Source of the DNA: Tritrichomonas foetus | Taxonomy: Eukaryota > Parabasalia > Tritrichomonadida > Tritrichomonadidae | Reading direction: 5' to 3' | DNA length: 64,000 bases | Assembly (NCBI GenBank): GCA_001839685.1 | Contig: MLAK01000926.1 | Span: forward strand, 183,428 to 247,427 | Part shown: positions 28,962 through 43,500 of the stretch, piece after piece | How positions within the stretch are numbered: position 1 is the stretch's first letter | How the letters are laid out: each line of letters opens with the position of its first letter | Notes under the pieces: generated by a model | What the model was told of the DNA's origin: nothing | Database searches by the model: none | What the model saw: the letters and a program-made list of their open reading frames with translations, nothing else | Position numbers and translations under genes: made by a program

Positions 28962-30185
28962 CTAGCAGGTTTCAAGCGCATCACAGTTAGTAAACATAGG
29001 AACAAGAACATTTTTAATTGGATAGCTTGCTTCAAGAGCTGGCTCTTCCTTCATCATTTTCATGAACTTCATAAATTGGGATTTGGCCTCCTTCATTTTT
29101 CCAGCCTTATAAAAACATATGGCTAAGTTAATTGATAGTTCATGATCACTAGTTTTCTGTAATTCATTTTGTAGTAAGTGAATTGATTCATCATAATCGC
29201 CCAAATTCATTAAAGCAACAGCCAGTCCTTCAGCGGCGCCTCTCACGCTAGGATCAAGTGATCGTGCTCTTCTCAAAACTATGGCAGCACTACAATAAAG
29301 TCCCATTTCAAGGAATGTCAGTCCAATATTTGTTAAAGGAAGTGCTTCAAAAGGCGAGAAAAACATTGCACGCTTACAACAAGCAACTACTGCTTCTCTC
29401 CTTGATCGTAATTGAATACATAATGCAACATTATTCCATAGTGCAGGCGAGTTTGAAAGTCCAACAAATGCTTTTCTATAATACGTTAAAGCATCATCAA
29501 AATGCTGATTTTCTTGTTCAATCGAACCAGCCAACAGGTATGACAGGCTATCTGTTTCATCTCTGGTCAAAGCAAACTGTAAATGTGAAAGTGCCTTGGA
29601 AAGGCGGTTACGTGCAATATTAAGCTTACCAATACGTCTTCTCAAAACCGCATTATTTGAATGATATTTCATCGCTTCAGATATAATGCTTGATAATGCA
29701 GAACTATCTTTTTGAATTTCATAAATATTAATCAGCTCAAGAAATGTTTCTATTCTTAAATCCGTATCAAGAGCATTTTGAAAAGCATCATTGGCATCAT
29801 CGTATTTTCGTAATTTTAGATAGCAAAGTCCGATAAGGTGGAAAACTTCCCATAAGTTTCCTTCAGGTGTAGACTCGAGATCTTTTAGAATTTTAAGCGA
29901 TTGTGGAAAACGTCCCAAAAAATACAAACATTTTGCTATTTCTAATGAGTGGCGTACATTTTCTGTATCTAAATAAAACGCATTTTGAAAGCAATTGAGG
30001 GCTTCGTCAATTTGGCCCTTTGATCTAAGAACGTTTCCTTTCAGAGAAAGCGCTTCTGGATTATCTGGATTTCTTCGAAGGATTTGATCGACGACTGTCA
30101 TACACATATCGAATTGTCCCAAGACATAGAATCGGTGAGCTAGCCATTCTGAAGGTTTATTGTCGAGGAGCTTCACCTTTTGCAT
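28962..30185 (-). CDS. BBS4: BBSome subunit BBS4-like TPR protein
   Basis: The 407-residue protein is almost entirely tetratricopeptide repeats (about ten). Beyond generic TPR residues, the segment HFDDALTYYRKAF...NSPALWNNVALC followed by CCKRAMFFSPFEALPLTNIGLTFLEMGLYCSA matches the corresponding BBS4 block (SPPLWNNIGMC, LKRANYLAPFDW). The BBSome is a coat-like complex moving membrane proteins along cilia; here the flagella would be the site. The protein lacks the long low-complexity tail of animal BBS4. The alternative is another TPR protein such as an OGT- or IFT-type repeat protein, but the WNN block favours BBS4. It is divergent from eL6. Confidence 0.8.
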   Translation of the reverse strand: MQKVKLLDNKPSEWLAHRFYVLGQFDMCMTVVDQILRRNPDNPEALSLKGNVLRSKGQIDEALNCFQNAFYLDTENVRHSLEIAKCLYFLGRFPQSLKILKDLESTPEGNLWEVFHLIGLCYLKLRKYDDANDAFQNALDTDLRIETFLELINIYEIQKDSSALSSIISEAMKYHSNNAVLRRRIGKLNIARNRLSKALSHLQFALTRDETDSLSYLLAGSIEQENQHFDDALTYYRKAFVGLSNSPALWNNVALCIQLRSRREAVVACCKRAMFFSPFEALPLTNIGLTFLEMGLYCSAAIVLRRARSLDPSVRGAAEGLAVALMNLGDYDESIHLLQNELQKTSDHELSINLAICFYKAGKMKEAKSQFMKFMKMMKEEPALEASYPIKNVLVPMFTNCDALETC

Positions 30186-30699
30186 TTGAACGATATATAA
30201 TTTAAACGTGCTAATCTCGATTATTTTGTTTTCAAAAAGTCAAAGTATTTCAAAAATATTGAGAAGATTCGTCATTTTATTCAACTTTTTTAGAGAAAAT
30301 TGAATCATCGAAATCGAATTACTGGTTCCTCGAGTAACTATAGCTTGATGATAGTACATTTCCGGATTGTTTTTTTAACAATTCCTAATGATTTTAATAT
30401 CATATGCACAATTATCAAAAAATATTTGTATAAAAGACAATTTTTGGTTTTTGACCGTAATTTTTTTTTCAAGTATTACATAATTATGTTAGTTGCATTA
30501 GTACAACTATTATATTTTTACCATTTATTAGAATGCATATCAATTTTACAATCAGATATTGACAAAAATATAATATGGTTTTTTTTAATTGAATTAATAT
30601 TTATAATTCAATGCATACTCGGCCTTGAAATTTTGAATTAAAAGTGTCAAATCAAAAATAAACCATACAAAACCAAGGGGGTTTGGCCTTTCTTCAAAT
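30186..30699. promoter_or_regulatory. divergent promoter region (BBS4 / eL6) with GGCCTTTC
   Basis: GGCCTTTC at 30685-30692 places its CCTTT core nine bases before the eL6 ATG, matching the eS10 arrangement. The middle of the spacer is extremely AT-rich and carries a doubtful Phe/Ile-rich ORF. Confidence 0.5.
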
Positions 30700-31158
30700 A
30701 TGGCCGAACTTTTGTTCATCGCTCCAGTCGAGAAAAAGGATCCAACACGCCCAACATGGCGCGGAATCCCACGCGTTTCATTCACTCGTCCAGCCGTCGC
30801 TGCCGAAATCGACCCAATCAAAGCTGATGTCCCACCAGCCGCCGAACGTAAAACACGCGAATCACTTTCAGTCGGAACAATCGTCATCATCCTCGATGGT
30901 GAACACAAAGGAAAACGCGCCGTCGTTGTTGCTGACAAAGGTGCTGGCGTCGTCACAGTTTGCGGTGTCGTCGTTCCACCAACCGATGTTGACCAAGACT
31001 TCTTAATCGCCACATCCACAAAGGTTGATGGTGTTGACGCCAAATCCAGCTCTGACGCCATCAAGGCTGCTGCCTCAAAGGTTCCAGAACTTGTTGAATA
31101 TCTTAGCGCTCCATTCAGCCTCAGAAAAGGCGACCGCCCACACTTAATGAAGTTCTAA
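30700..31158 (+). CDS. RPL6: large ribosomal subunit protein eL6
   Basis: The 152-residue protein contains the KOW-like block SVGTIVIILDGEHKGKRAVVV, then FLIATSTKVD and a C-terminal YLSAPFSLRKGDRPHLMKF, which align with the GTILIILTGRHRGKRVVFL, FVIATSTKID and C-terminal YPHKLVF blocks of human eL6. It is much shorter than animal eL6, lacking the long basic N-terminal extension. eL6 is on the 60S surface and contacts rRNA expansion segments, so the short form fits the reduced rRNA of trichomonads (inference). Codon use is rich in C-ending codons. Stop in TAAAG. Confidence 0.92.
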   Translation: MAELLFIAPVEKKDPTRPTWRGIPRVSFTRPAVAAEIDPIKADVPPAAERKTRESLSVGTIVIILDGEHKGKRAVVVADKGAGVVTVCGVVVPPTDVDQDFLIATSTKVDGVDAKSSSDAIKAAASKVPELVEYLSAPFSLRKGDRPHLMKF

Positions 31159-31569
31159 AGGAAAAAATAAATAAATGGCTTATTTCTTTGTATCCCGCCG
31201 TTTTTTTCATCCAAAATTTCAAATTTCAAATTTGATTTTTTTTTTTATAATCTGTCATTGAAATATTCCTATCATTAATATAAATACTTTTTCGATTGTT
31301 GGTAACTTTTCTAATCCATTTTACATCAAATTCACATTTTATTATCAATTCATAAATTCCTACAATCGAGTTATTTTTTCGAAAAGATATTTTTATATTA
31401 TAATTTATTGTTTTATATATATTTTCATGATTTTATTGTCATAATGTTTCTTTATTATTGAGATATATGGCAAGATTTTCATTTTTTGTAACTAGCCATT
31501 TATAAATTGAATATTTCAATTCTTTACAAAAAGCTCGTTATTCATTTCGTCGAATTTCCAAGATTTTTC
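31159..31569. other. intergenic region upstream of the dynein gene
   Basis: AT-rich; TTTTTCATG at the dynein start offers a TCA directly before the start codon. The longer upstream frame begins with TTG at 31507 and is not used here. Confidence 0.4.
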
Positions 31570-34500
31570 ATGAAAAAGCGCCAAATTGAAGATGTTTTTG
31601 AAGATTCCGAATTTATGAATCAGAAAGTTCGTCCGTCAATTAAAAAATCGTCTTTTGCGCCACCAGGATTTAATCCCGAACGAGAATTATATAATCCGCC
31701 GTCGCTGGAGGCAAACATTTCGACATTTAATGTTGTTTCTCCAGGGTCAGGAACAGGTGATGCAATTTTACAAGAGCATAATCCATGTCTTCTAGCTATG
31801 GCAAAAAGAGCGAAATCTACAATTCGTCCGAAAGTGAAATCGAGCATTGGTCATCAATCCATAGCTCAAGGTATGACGTCGTATTTGACTAAAAAGCCAC
31901 TCTCTGATTTGAAGGAGCCAACAACAGATTACTTTGAAATGAAAAAGAAAAAAGAAGAACTCGATAAAATGTCATTGGCATTTGACGAAGACCCAATTGC
32001 GTATTTTTCAAAAAGAAAAGATGGAAGAGGTCATTTATTTATCTATTTAAAATACGCAAAAGAAAGAAATGATCCAAATTTTTCACCTTATGAACTTGAA
32101 AAAGTTCCATTTTCTGAAGTTGGAAAAGATTATTATACAATGTCGGCTAGTGGTGTCACTCATATTGAAGAAAATGGAAATACAGAAACTTTCACTCTCG
32201 ACAAATGGGCCAAAGATGAATCAGCTTATAAATCAATAAGAAAATTAAGAACATTTAGATTATATTTTTTATGGAAACCTTACAGAGTTTGGAAAAATTT
32301 TGTTCAGCAAATGCATTATCAAGAAACTCGATCAATCTTGCTTCGGGAACCACTTTTGTATAATGTTTACCTATCAAAAGCCTCTATTGCTGTTTCAAAA
32401 TTGATGGTTAAAAGTGACTCAATTATTAATTCCTTCATTTTAGCATTTTATACTTCAAAAAAATATACTCCCGCTGAATTTATTTTTATTTCTGAATCAA
32501 ACATCGATAAACTTAAAACTAAGTATAAAAACTTAATAGAAAAGGCAGCAGGTGTAGTTGAATCTTTATTTTCTAGTATTAGTGATCCTAAATTATTAAA
32601 AGTTAAGGATTCTGAGTTTAGAGAAATTAAAAGAAAAAATCCAAATATTCAACAATTGATGATTCTTGAACAAAAGAAGGATAAAGAGCGAATTAATCGT
32701 ACAACGAAAATGGAAACTGAGGTGAATGCAATGACAGACTTTTTACGTATGCTAGATTATTTACTTTTAGAAAATTTACGTGAAAATTGTTATAAAAGTT
32801 GGAAATTTGCGCGTAATGTAATATCTTCAGATGTTTCAGCTGTTTTTACAATAGAAGTTTCATTTTCTGATGATGGTGATATTAAATTTACACCATCAAA
32901 AGAAGAGATGCTAGAATTAATTGATAAAACTTTAAATGATGCATTAATTACACTTGAAACTTTACCAAGATTATTAAAAATGCCATCTTTACGTGTTATT
33001 CTCCGTGAAGGTGGTGTTGATATTACAAAACTATTTAACGAAGGTCCAACTTTAGGTGATATGTTGGCAACTTCACCAACAGTCAAGGATTCAACTGATA
33101 ATATGAAAGAAGTAATTGCTTCATCTTATGATAATGCATATAAATATTCACAAACATTAATTTCTTTCTTTCCACTCTATAAACTTGGTAAAACCTGGAA
33201 TGTTAAAAATTACTTCAAGAAACGAAATGGCGAACCTTACGAAGGAACAGGCCGATTTTCAGATGAACGTGATCCAAATGAAACAAAAGATAATTTTCTG
33301 ATAAATTCTCAACTTGAACCTGTTGTTGATTTTGAGGCAGCTGAACGTGTAATTTCTCAATTAAGAGGCGAGGTTCAAAAAGTTGATGATATTCGATTTG
33401 GTATTGTTCGTGGGCCTTTATATATTGATTCTAAAGGCTTGAAAGCAGAATTAACACCAATTACTTCACGTTCACTAAAAGCATTAGAGGCTGCATTTGC
33501 TGATATGATTTTTTCCAAAATAACATTATTAAACAATGCATTTCAAAGTTTCACTGCAATAATGAAACAAGATCCAACATCCTTAGATTTATATGTTGAT
33601 TTTTCAGAAAATGTACAGAAAACTACTAATTTTTTACCACAAATAACTACAGAAATTCATTGTATTGACGAGATAATTGATTTATGTGAAAGATCTCGTT
33701 TTGCTCAACAGAAAAATCCTTTACATCCAATTTTCGAACGTCTTAAAGAAGATCAAAAGAAAGCTATTCAAGTCCGTGATAAACTTTACGATAAATTCAC
33801 ATTTGTTTTAAAACAAATAATTAAAAAGAAAGAAGTTAAATTACAGCATTATAAAACTAAATCACAAGATATTCCATTATCTACTAAAAATATTGATTTC
33901 GAAGCTTTTCTTAAACAAACAGTACAACTTAAAAAGAAATGTCAAAATTTAGAGGGACCAATTGCCAAAATGATTCATCAGCAAAAAATATTAAATCTCA
34001 ATATCACTGATTTTCCAGATTATGGAGAACTTAAACAAAATATTGATTTTGCAGAAAAGATTTATCAAGCAGCTAAGCAATGGGAAAGCTTAAGAAATCA
34101 AACAGCGAATGTCCCATTTGCGCATGTATCGATGAAAGAATATGAAACTAGTGTAAATGAATTACAAAACCTTTTGAGTTCCTTAAAAGAAAGTTGGAAA
34201 AAACCATCACCAATAATGAATGAAATTGATACATCTTTTTCACAAATATCTCCATTTGTGCCTCAACTATCACAAATTAGTAATGGAAGAATGCAAAACC
34301 GTCATTGGGAGATGCTATTTGAAAAATGTGGCCATAAAGGAAAATACACTATTGAAATAACTATTCAATTTATGCTAGAAAAAGGAATATTAAGTCATGC
34401 TGATTTAATAACTGATATAACTACTACATCACTTGGTGAATCGCAATTAGAAAATGAATTTCAAGCAATATCTACACATTGGGCCGATGTTACTGTACCA

Positions 34501-37500
34501 TTCATTGATCCACCACAAAACACAGAAGATCAGTTGCTCCTTGGTGAACTTGGTAATTTACTAGCAGATATTCATGATACATCCGAAAAATTGAATGCCA
34601 TGTTAGTTAATCGGTTTGTTAAAGGAATTAAAACGCAAGTATTTGAGTTATGTCAATCCATGGACCAATTCACCAAAATTTTTGATCAATGGCAAATTTT
34701 TCAAGGGAATTGGACCACAATTTCTTCGTTATTTAAGCAAGCTGCGGTTAGGCATGCATTACCACATCAAACAACCAGATTTGAAGTTCTTCGAAAAAAT
34801 TGGATAGCTATTGTTCAACATGCACTATCTGATAATAAAATATTTAGTGTTTGTTCATATCCAACATTACTTGAAGACTTCATTGAAAACAATAAATCTC
34901 TTGAAGTTATTTTGGAGACTATTCCAACATATTTAGAGACAAAACGAGAAGCTATTCCACGTCTTTACTTTTTATCAAATGATGAAGTTCTCACACTTCT
35001 TTCTACTTCCGATTTCACAGTTTTCACACAACATTTTGTAAAAATTATGATGCATATTCAACGATTTGATTCGCATACAAGTGATGCTCCTGATGGTGTC
35101 TCGTCAGATCAATCAGCAAGAGAAGGATGTAATTTTGTCGGCCTCAAAGTTTTTGGCGTTGTTGGTGAAGATGGGGATTCACTTCCATTTGTAAATGCAA
35201 TTAATTGTTCAGGACCAATTGACTATTGGATCCCGCAAATTTTTGAAATGATGGAGCTATCAACAAAAGATGCTTTAACAATTTCTTTATCTCGATTTGC
35301 ATCCAGTTCTATGACAGAATGGGTTATGACAGTATCTTCATACATTGCAACATTGACTTTACTTATTTCTTTTGCTCGTGATGTTGATGATTGTTTTAAT
35401 AATCTTGAAGCGAATCAAAGAGTATTTTTACATTTTGAGCAAGAAATGAAACATCATATTCATGATTTAATGTCAATGATGTCAACTCCATTGTCTGCTT
35501 CAGAGCAAATGAAAATCACGTCTGTATTAAATCTTCTTCTGAATCACTATGAACGTGCCCATGCATTACAAGAAAAAATACAATCATTTTCACATCAAGA
35601 GGCATGGCATAACCAACTTAAATTTAAGTATGATACTAATAACGCTGAAGTTAATATTCATTTTGGTGATGATGTTTGGGTACGAGGTAAAGAATATTGG
35701 GGTGCAATTCCTAGACTTGTTTATACCCCAACAGTTGATAATGCAATTATTGATCTTTGTATTTCCAAATCAAATTCTAGAGTTCCGTTAGTATTTGGTC
35801 CAACAATGTCTGGTAAAAACAAACTTTTTGAAATGTTGAATTGTTATTTCGGCAAATTTATGTTTGTTGCATCTGCTTTCCCAGATATTCAACCTTATTT
35901 TATTGAAAAAATGTTTATTGGTGCATCAACGTCCGGATGTTCTTTAATGTTTAAAGATTTATGTGAATTTTCTCATAGAAATCAATCTATAATTTTTGAT
36001 TTAACTAGAAAATTGACTGACTCAAGATTAAATGGATTTGATAAATTTAAAATCAGAGATTTCCATTGTGATCTAAATCCTGATGTAAGATTGATGTTTA
36101 CTGCATCTGAAAAATTTGATACTGGTGTTTCTTCCCAAATTCGTGAATATGTACGTCCTATTGCTTTATCAATTCCAAATATAAGGAAAATAGTTGAATC
36201 TAATTTGATATCTTATGGATTCAAAGCAGCCAAATCACTTTCTTCTGCATTAGATGATCTTGTTTCTGTAGCTTTAGTGACTTTTGAAATGCCACCTATC
36301 AAATCCAAACATATGTTGGATATTATTAAAGATGCACATAACATTTTACGTCAAATTATGCATAATACCAAAGTCGATGACATTGATTATTATAAAGCTC
36401 CAAAAGTTGCTGAACAATATTCTTTATCTAGGGCTGCATATAATCATTTCCGCGTTTTAATTGATCCAACCCAAATAGATTTATTGTTTATTTTGCTATA
36501 TGACGCTTTTCATTTGTTTGGAAGTATCGACAAATTCAGCGAATCTCTTGTAAAGCCATTCGATTTTTACATCGACAAAGCATCAGTCATTTTAGAAAAA
36601 GTTGTAACTGAAGCTATTAATAATCTTAATTTAGAAGTTCCTGCAGACTATCTACTTCAACAAACTCAATCTTTGATGGAAATGCTTTTGTCTTATCCTT
36701 GCGTCATAATTTATGGTCCGCCCCATTCAGGGAAAACTTTGATTGTTGATTTGCTCTCACAGGCATTTGGTGCAATGATATCAAACGGTGAATTAATGAA
36801 TCAATATAAAGGATTGATGCCTTTTAAAGTTGAAACAATTTATCATCGAAGCAACTCATTCAATAGTATTTTTGGAACTATTGTAAATGATAAGCTAATG
36901 GGTAATATTTGGCGTTATGGTAGTTTTCACTCAGCAATTGCTTATTTGAATCAATTTTCAAAAACGCATCAACGGATTCTTCGATTTGATGGAGTAATCA
37001 CTCCAGAACTTAATAATTACATCTATCAATTTGTTTCTAATCAAGATTTATTTAAATTAAATAATTTAGGATCTTTTAAGAACGATAATTGTTTTCATTG
37101 TATAATTGAGACTGATGATATAGCATATTTAACACCATCACTTTTGAATTCTTGCGGACTTCTCATGATGAATTCTGTTCAATCAATCAAAAGTGACTTT
37201 AGTTTTAATGTTGACTTAATTCATCCATCAATTCCATTTTCATACGTTCAAAAAGAATTTGGTGATAAATTTTCTGATGATGAATATGCAACAATTCGAT
37301 CAGTTTTTTGCGAAATGGCTCCAGTTTTTGTAAGACAGTTTGGAATTGATTTTTCTATCTCTGTCATTAGATTTGCATTCAATTACATATTAACATATAA
37401 TATTGACTGTAAAAACGAAGATTTTATGATGATTGTTGTTGCAACCTCATTCTATGTTTGTTATTGTAGCTATTCATCAGATTCACACTTTCAATTTTCT

Positions 37501-40500
37501 GATTGGATAATAAAGCAATTTAAGTTAAAAATCCCTCAAATCTGGGCTGAATTCACATTAACTGAATCATGTGAAGAAGAAGATAAAAAAGAACAAATTA
37601 ATATGTCAAAAAGTCCAAACCAAAGCTCAAAAGTTAGTTTATTATCAGGAAACAGTATGCTGAGTAATGCAAATAAAGCTAAGAAAGTTCTACCACAAAT
37701 TTTTGTTGATTATTATGAAAAGCCAACGCTTGAAAATATTCGAATTTTAAATAATAAAATTGCACCAATTGAAACAACATATTTACAGGATAGGATTATT
37801 GTTCAAGGGTCTCAATTTGCTGATGATTTTATTGTTCCAAATCCACAACACTTAGCCGCAAATTTTGCCTTTGGTGTAGCAATGAAACCAAATTCTCATA
37901 TTCTTATCAATGGTCCTTGTGATTCTGGCAAAAACGCACTTTTGAAATTCATTTTTTCTAAAAATGAAGAAATTCATCCTGTATTTTTCAATGTTTCTAA
38001 TAAACATAAAACTATTGAACAAATAATTGACAGAATCCAAAAAGAAACCACACTCATGCATAAAACAGTCACTTATACAGCGAAACCGAAAACTTATGCA
38101 CTTGTATTCAATTATCTCTCGCCTGATAATACAGAAGTAATTGAATTCATTAGGAAAATCATTGCTGATTCTAAAATTATACTTACAAGTCAAATTGATC
38201 CAAATCATTATGATATTATTCAATTAGATAACTTTTTTGTTATTGTTCGTAGTGATTCAATTGATTTTGATCTCAGATTCCTTGAACATTTTATTCTAGT
38301 TCATATAGAAAAATACACATATACAACTAAAATGTATATAATTAATCGAGCAATGGGAGCTTTAGGAATTTCTCAAGATATGATTCAACTTTTGAACTAT
38401 GTATTCGAAAAACTGGATTATACAATGACAGAAATGATTGATAGCTTTATCGTTTACGCTAATATTAAAGTTAATAATAATGATACAATTAAAGTGTTGA
38501 TGACATCAATTTACTTCAATAGATTCAATAATAAAGAAACAGAGTTTGAAAACTTTTGCAATGAATTAATCGAACAAAATCAATTTCCAATATTTCAAGA
38601 AGCTTTAATTCACTTTAAAAATGAAAAGGTCTTTGCTCGTGCTATGCAAAATGTTTCGAGTGAAGTTCTTTTATTAGATCGAACCAAAATCAATGATTTT
38701 ATGACAAAATCATTGAAAACCACTGTTTATAATGAATCAATTTCTAATTTTATTAAAATTGATCATTCTATTGGTCGATTAGGTCATAATTGTATTATTT
38801 ATTCATCAACAGCAAGTTCAAGAATGACTTTGCTGAATTTGGTTTGTCGTTTCCAAGGATCAAATTTCATTGAAATTTTAACTTGTGAATCTGTCAAAGA
38901 ATTCATTTACAAATTACTTCAAGATGACGGATTTCATGTTTTTGTTCTTGTTTTACGAGTTGAAGCATTAACTAGTTTAATTATTAATGTTTTTATTGAT
39001 TATATTTTTTCAGCTTTGTTTTCTGAAGATGAATATAATGCCATAGTTATGAAAATGAATAAAATCACCGATGAATCTAAAATAACCGATTTAATGAAAT
39101 TAAAACTTTCAGAAAAACTAAAGAAACTTATTCGATGGAATGTTAGAATTGCTTTTGTTCCAGATTTCGAACTTAATATTCCAGATTTTGATGTTATTCA
39201 TCTTATTGAACCATCAAAGCATAGTATTTGTGTTGACCTTATAAAAGAAAATACAAATCAACTTGAAATTGTCTTATCTTCGCTTTCTGAAGTTATTGAA
39301 CCATTTTTACCTTATTCAAATATCAATCAATTTTATGATTTTGTTTTAACATTTGTTAATTTAATGACTGGTGATATGAAAAATGCATATGCCAAAAACG
39401 AAGATGTTAAAAAGGCACTTGATTTCTTTGAAAAGTTGTCTTTAGAAAATACAATATTTACTGAGAAATTAGCAACTTTATTACCTGATTTGGAAAAGCT
39501 TAAAGCTGATAGTGAAGCATCCAGAGATGCATTTACTTCAAAAAATGATGCAATTGCCATGAGAAAATTAAAACTCAGTGAAGAAAAAATGTTTTTATCA
39601 ACCGAGCTTCAAAACAAAGAAGAAGAACTTCGTCAAGCTGATTCTGATCGAAACCAACTAGTTCCAAATATTGAGCTTGCACTTGGATATGTTCAAAAAT
39701 TAACTGTTGCTGATATTGAACCGATAAGGATTACTGAAAATGATCCTTGTGACAGTATAAAATTAATGCTTGAAGCCATTGCTGTATTAATAGGAGTTCC
39801 TAACACCTCATATGAGTCATTCGGACACGCATTGCTGATGGATGATGATTTTATCAATAAAATTATTGATAATGTCAAATATGAACAAATTACATCAACA
39901 ACTTATGAAAATTTGCTTCCTTATTTAAATAATGACAAATTATCTAAAAAAGAACTTGAAAGTGTTGCCCCTATTTTAGTTACATTTAGAAACTTTTTGG
40001 ATGCACTATGCGCTTATGCTGCAAGAAATAATATATTTAAAGAAAAGAAACTTGCTGTAGAAATGATGAAAAGAACATTAAATGATTTTATTCAAGATAT
40101 GGAAAGAGAACTTGATTCAATAAACGATATTGAATCATTATCTAAGCAAGAACAAAAAGAACTCCAACAATTGCAAATTAAATATGTTGAAATTCAAAAA
40201 CAATATGAAGAAATTGAGAATCAAAAGAAGAAAATTGATTCAATTCTTGAAGATGACGACAAATTAAAACGAATTTGGGCTCAGGAAATTGCTGAATTCA
40301 GTGGCCATGGTGACTCAATGACAGGTGATTCAATCCTTATGGCAGTTTATCTCACTTATGGAGGAATGCTTGATTCAGACATGCGTACTGAACTTTTAGA
40401 AATGACAAAAGAAAAATTGGATGAATCTTCAATAACTACTTCATTCCATGAAGATGATGATATACTTTCAAAAATTACATCAAAAATCATATCACAAGGT

Positions 40501-43500
40501 TCAGGGCTTCCAGATGATGTTGTTTTACCACAATCTGCATTAATTGATTTCAAACATATGCAAATGACACCAAGAATCCCACTTTTGGTTGATCCTGATG
40601 GTATTTTTATTGCAATGATTCAAAATAATCAGACAGTAATTGTATCTATGAATTCTACTGTCTTTAACAATGCTGTTTTAAACGCTGTAAAAGAAGGAAA
40701 ACTTCTGATAATCACCGATGTTGATGAATTTGCTCATAAATTAACAAAGATTATGACATTGTCTAAATCGAATGAAGAAACTTTCTCTCTAAACGAAAAA
40801 ACTGTTCCAAAAAATCCTAATTTCAAGGTACTTTTCTCAACATCGATTTCTGATGTTGACCAAATACCATATGAATTACTTCTTCGTGTTACTGTTATAA
40901 ATGTTAGCTCATCATCAATTGAAACAATACATACATCAATTTTGCATCAATTTGTAAATTATTTCGATCCAAGTTTGATGACAAAAATTGTGGATTTACA
41001 AAAGGCTGAGCTCGCACATCATGTTCAAGTCAATCAATTTGAATTAGAAACACTGAATATAATTTCTTACATATCGAATAGAAGAAGTAAAGAACCTAAA
41101 TACGATTATTTAAGTGATAATGAATCCATTGAAAAATTATTGAAGAGTAAAAAATTGTATTTCGAAGCTCTCGGTACTACTGAATCAGCAGATGATGTTA
41201 AGAAGGAACTAGAACATGCAATGATACCATTCCAACCACTTGTTACAATAGTTCAAACATTTTGGATTTGTCTTGCAAGATATTTACCGAAAGTTAAATC
41301 TCACTATCGATTTAATTTCGATAGTATAATTGGAATTATAAAATCTGTCTTTACAACAACGCGTTTAACCGATAAAGTGATTACCGAAGATTTAATTAAA
41401 ACACTTAAAAACAATATAATTAAAGCTCTTCTTCGTTGGATTTATCCAATGCTTTCTACGAATGATTCAATTTTCTTCCTCTTTCTATCAACATTCATGT
41501 TAAAAGAAGGAAATTGGGAAGACCTTTCAATTATTATTCAAAATTTGTCTGAAAAAGTCAATGGAAAAATCACATATGAAAAACCTCTTCAATTTGATTT
41601 CTTTGAGAAATTAAAAAATGCTGAAATTTGTGAATTTTTCTCTTTGGTGAAAGGTTATATTGCTTCATTCTTTGGTGAAAACTTTGACGCCGAATTTCCA
41701 TTCTTCCAAATTGATACATCAATTCCTTATTCACCTCAAACGCCCTCGTTCATTATTTCAAAGAAAGTGAATATATGTAATGGTGAATTTGATGGAAGTT
41801 ACAAACATCAAAATGATCAAAACCATACATATGGTAACCCTGGTTATGAAAATTGCTATGAAAATCAATGTATTGGGCCAATTCTTGATGTCATTCAATA
41901 TGTGAAATCAAAATCCAAAATTGATAGTTTTGAATGTATTTCTTTAACTGAAGATGATTACGTTCTTGATGACATTAAACGAACTATCATAACATCAATG
42001 AATCGTGGAAACTGGGTCCTTTTAAATTATACAATTCCTTCAAAGAAAGCTGCAGCTTTAATCAATGATATTCTTTATTTAACAGTAGCTGAACCTGTGA
42101 ATAATACTTTTAAATTAATTGTGAATTGTCATACAACTGAGTACATTTCTTCACATTTACTCTCCAAGTCCAAAATCATTACAATTGATTCTTTTCCATC
42201 AATTAAGCGACAAATGCTTGAAATATATCAGAAATATGCATCAGTTATTCGTTCATCAACAAATTTGAAGTTTTTAAAGCGTTTATTTTATCTTGGTGCT
42301 TTAACTTATGCACATTTGAATAATCGATCATTTATTTCACTTGGATTTAATAAATTCTATGGGTTAAATGATTCTTGTTTTGAAGATTACATTAAATTTG
42401 TTTGTTCATTTGTTGAACGATATTCTGAAACATCTGAATTAAATGTTCCGATAAGAAATTTGAGAGATTTTGCCCAAAATCTGGCTTTTGGAAGCCAAAT
42501 TATCGAAACTCAAGATCGTCGAAGAATTCGTGCAATTCTTTCTTCATTTTTCTCCATTGCTTCCCTTGAAGATACTTTCACATTTGTTGATCAAAGACTT
42601 CCAAATTCAGATAAATGGAACATTCCTCAAGATGGATCAATTGCCCAATTTACAAGTCATATTAGTAATTTGCCTTTCTTTAATGAAACTGAAGTTCTCA
42701 TGTTGAATCACATGACAGCAGATCCAATTTTGCATTGGAATTTATCAAAATGGCTTTCTGTTCCATTTTTGTCCATTTTGAATGAACCTGAAGATATTGG
42801 AATTGAAGAAGAAGAAAACAACGAGGCATCTAAAGACTCAACCCCGACCCAAAACTTATCCAGTAAAAATTCAAGTCGAAATCCAAATTCGAGTAGAAAT
42901 AGAACATCATCTAAAAAAGTTGTTCATGTAAGGAAACATAATTATTTGCCTGAGAGCATTGATCTTGAGGAAAAACCTGTGACCCCTTTGACTCAATTCT
43001 GGATTACTGAAATAAACACATATAACAATATTTTAGATGAGCTTGACGAAATTAAAAACTTTGAAAAAGAGAAACCAAAATTAGTTGAAATTTATGGTGA
43101 TAAATCAAAATTTGTTCAATTTTTGAAAGAAAAAAGAGAATTTTTAATAATTGCTTATAAGCGTGTCGCTATAACTGATGTCGATTTGAAATATATAAAT
43201 GATGTCCGGGGATTCTTTGATACTTATCGTCTCGAATACTGTTTCAATCAAGATATTTCATCTGATAAAGTTTTCACAGAATTTGATTACAAAAAAACAC
43301 AATCAACAGTTTTTTCAATTTCTGGTTTATCAATATTTAATGGCTTTGTATCAAATGGAATCTTAGTTCCATTGAATGAAGAACAAACTAAACCATTTTC
43401 TCCATGCCCACAAATTTTTGTATCATTTGGCGAAAGGTCCAACAAAAGCAAATTTTTCATTTGTCCACTTTTCAAAACAGTTTTTCCTTCATATGAAGAA

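Noticed and set aside
30348..30641. 98-codon ORF between BBS4 and eL6
   Set aside because: It is almost entirely Phe, Ile, Leu, Tyr and Asn in extremely AT-rich DNA and lies in a shared promoter region; an ORF of this size can arise by chance there.
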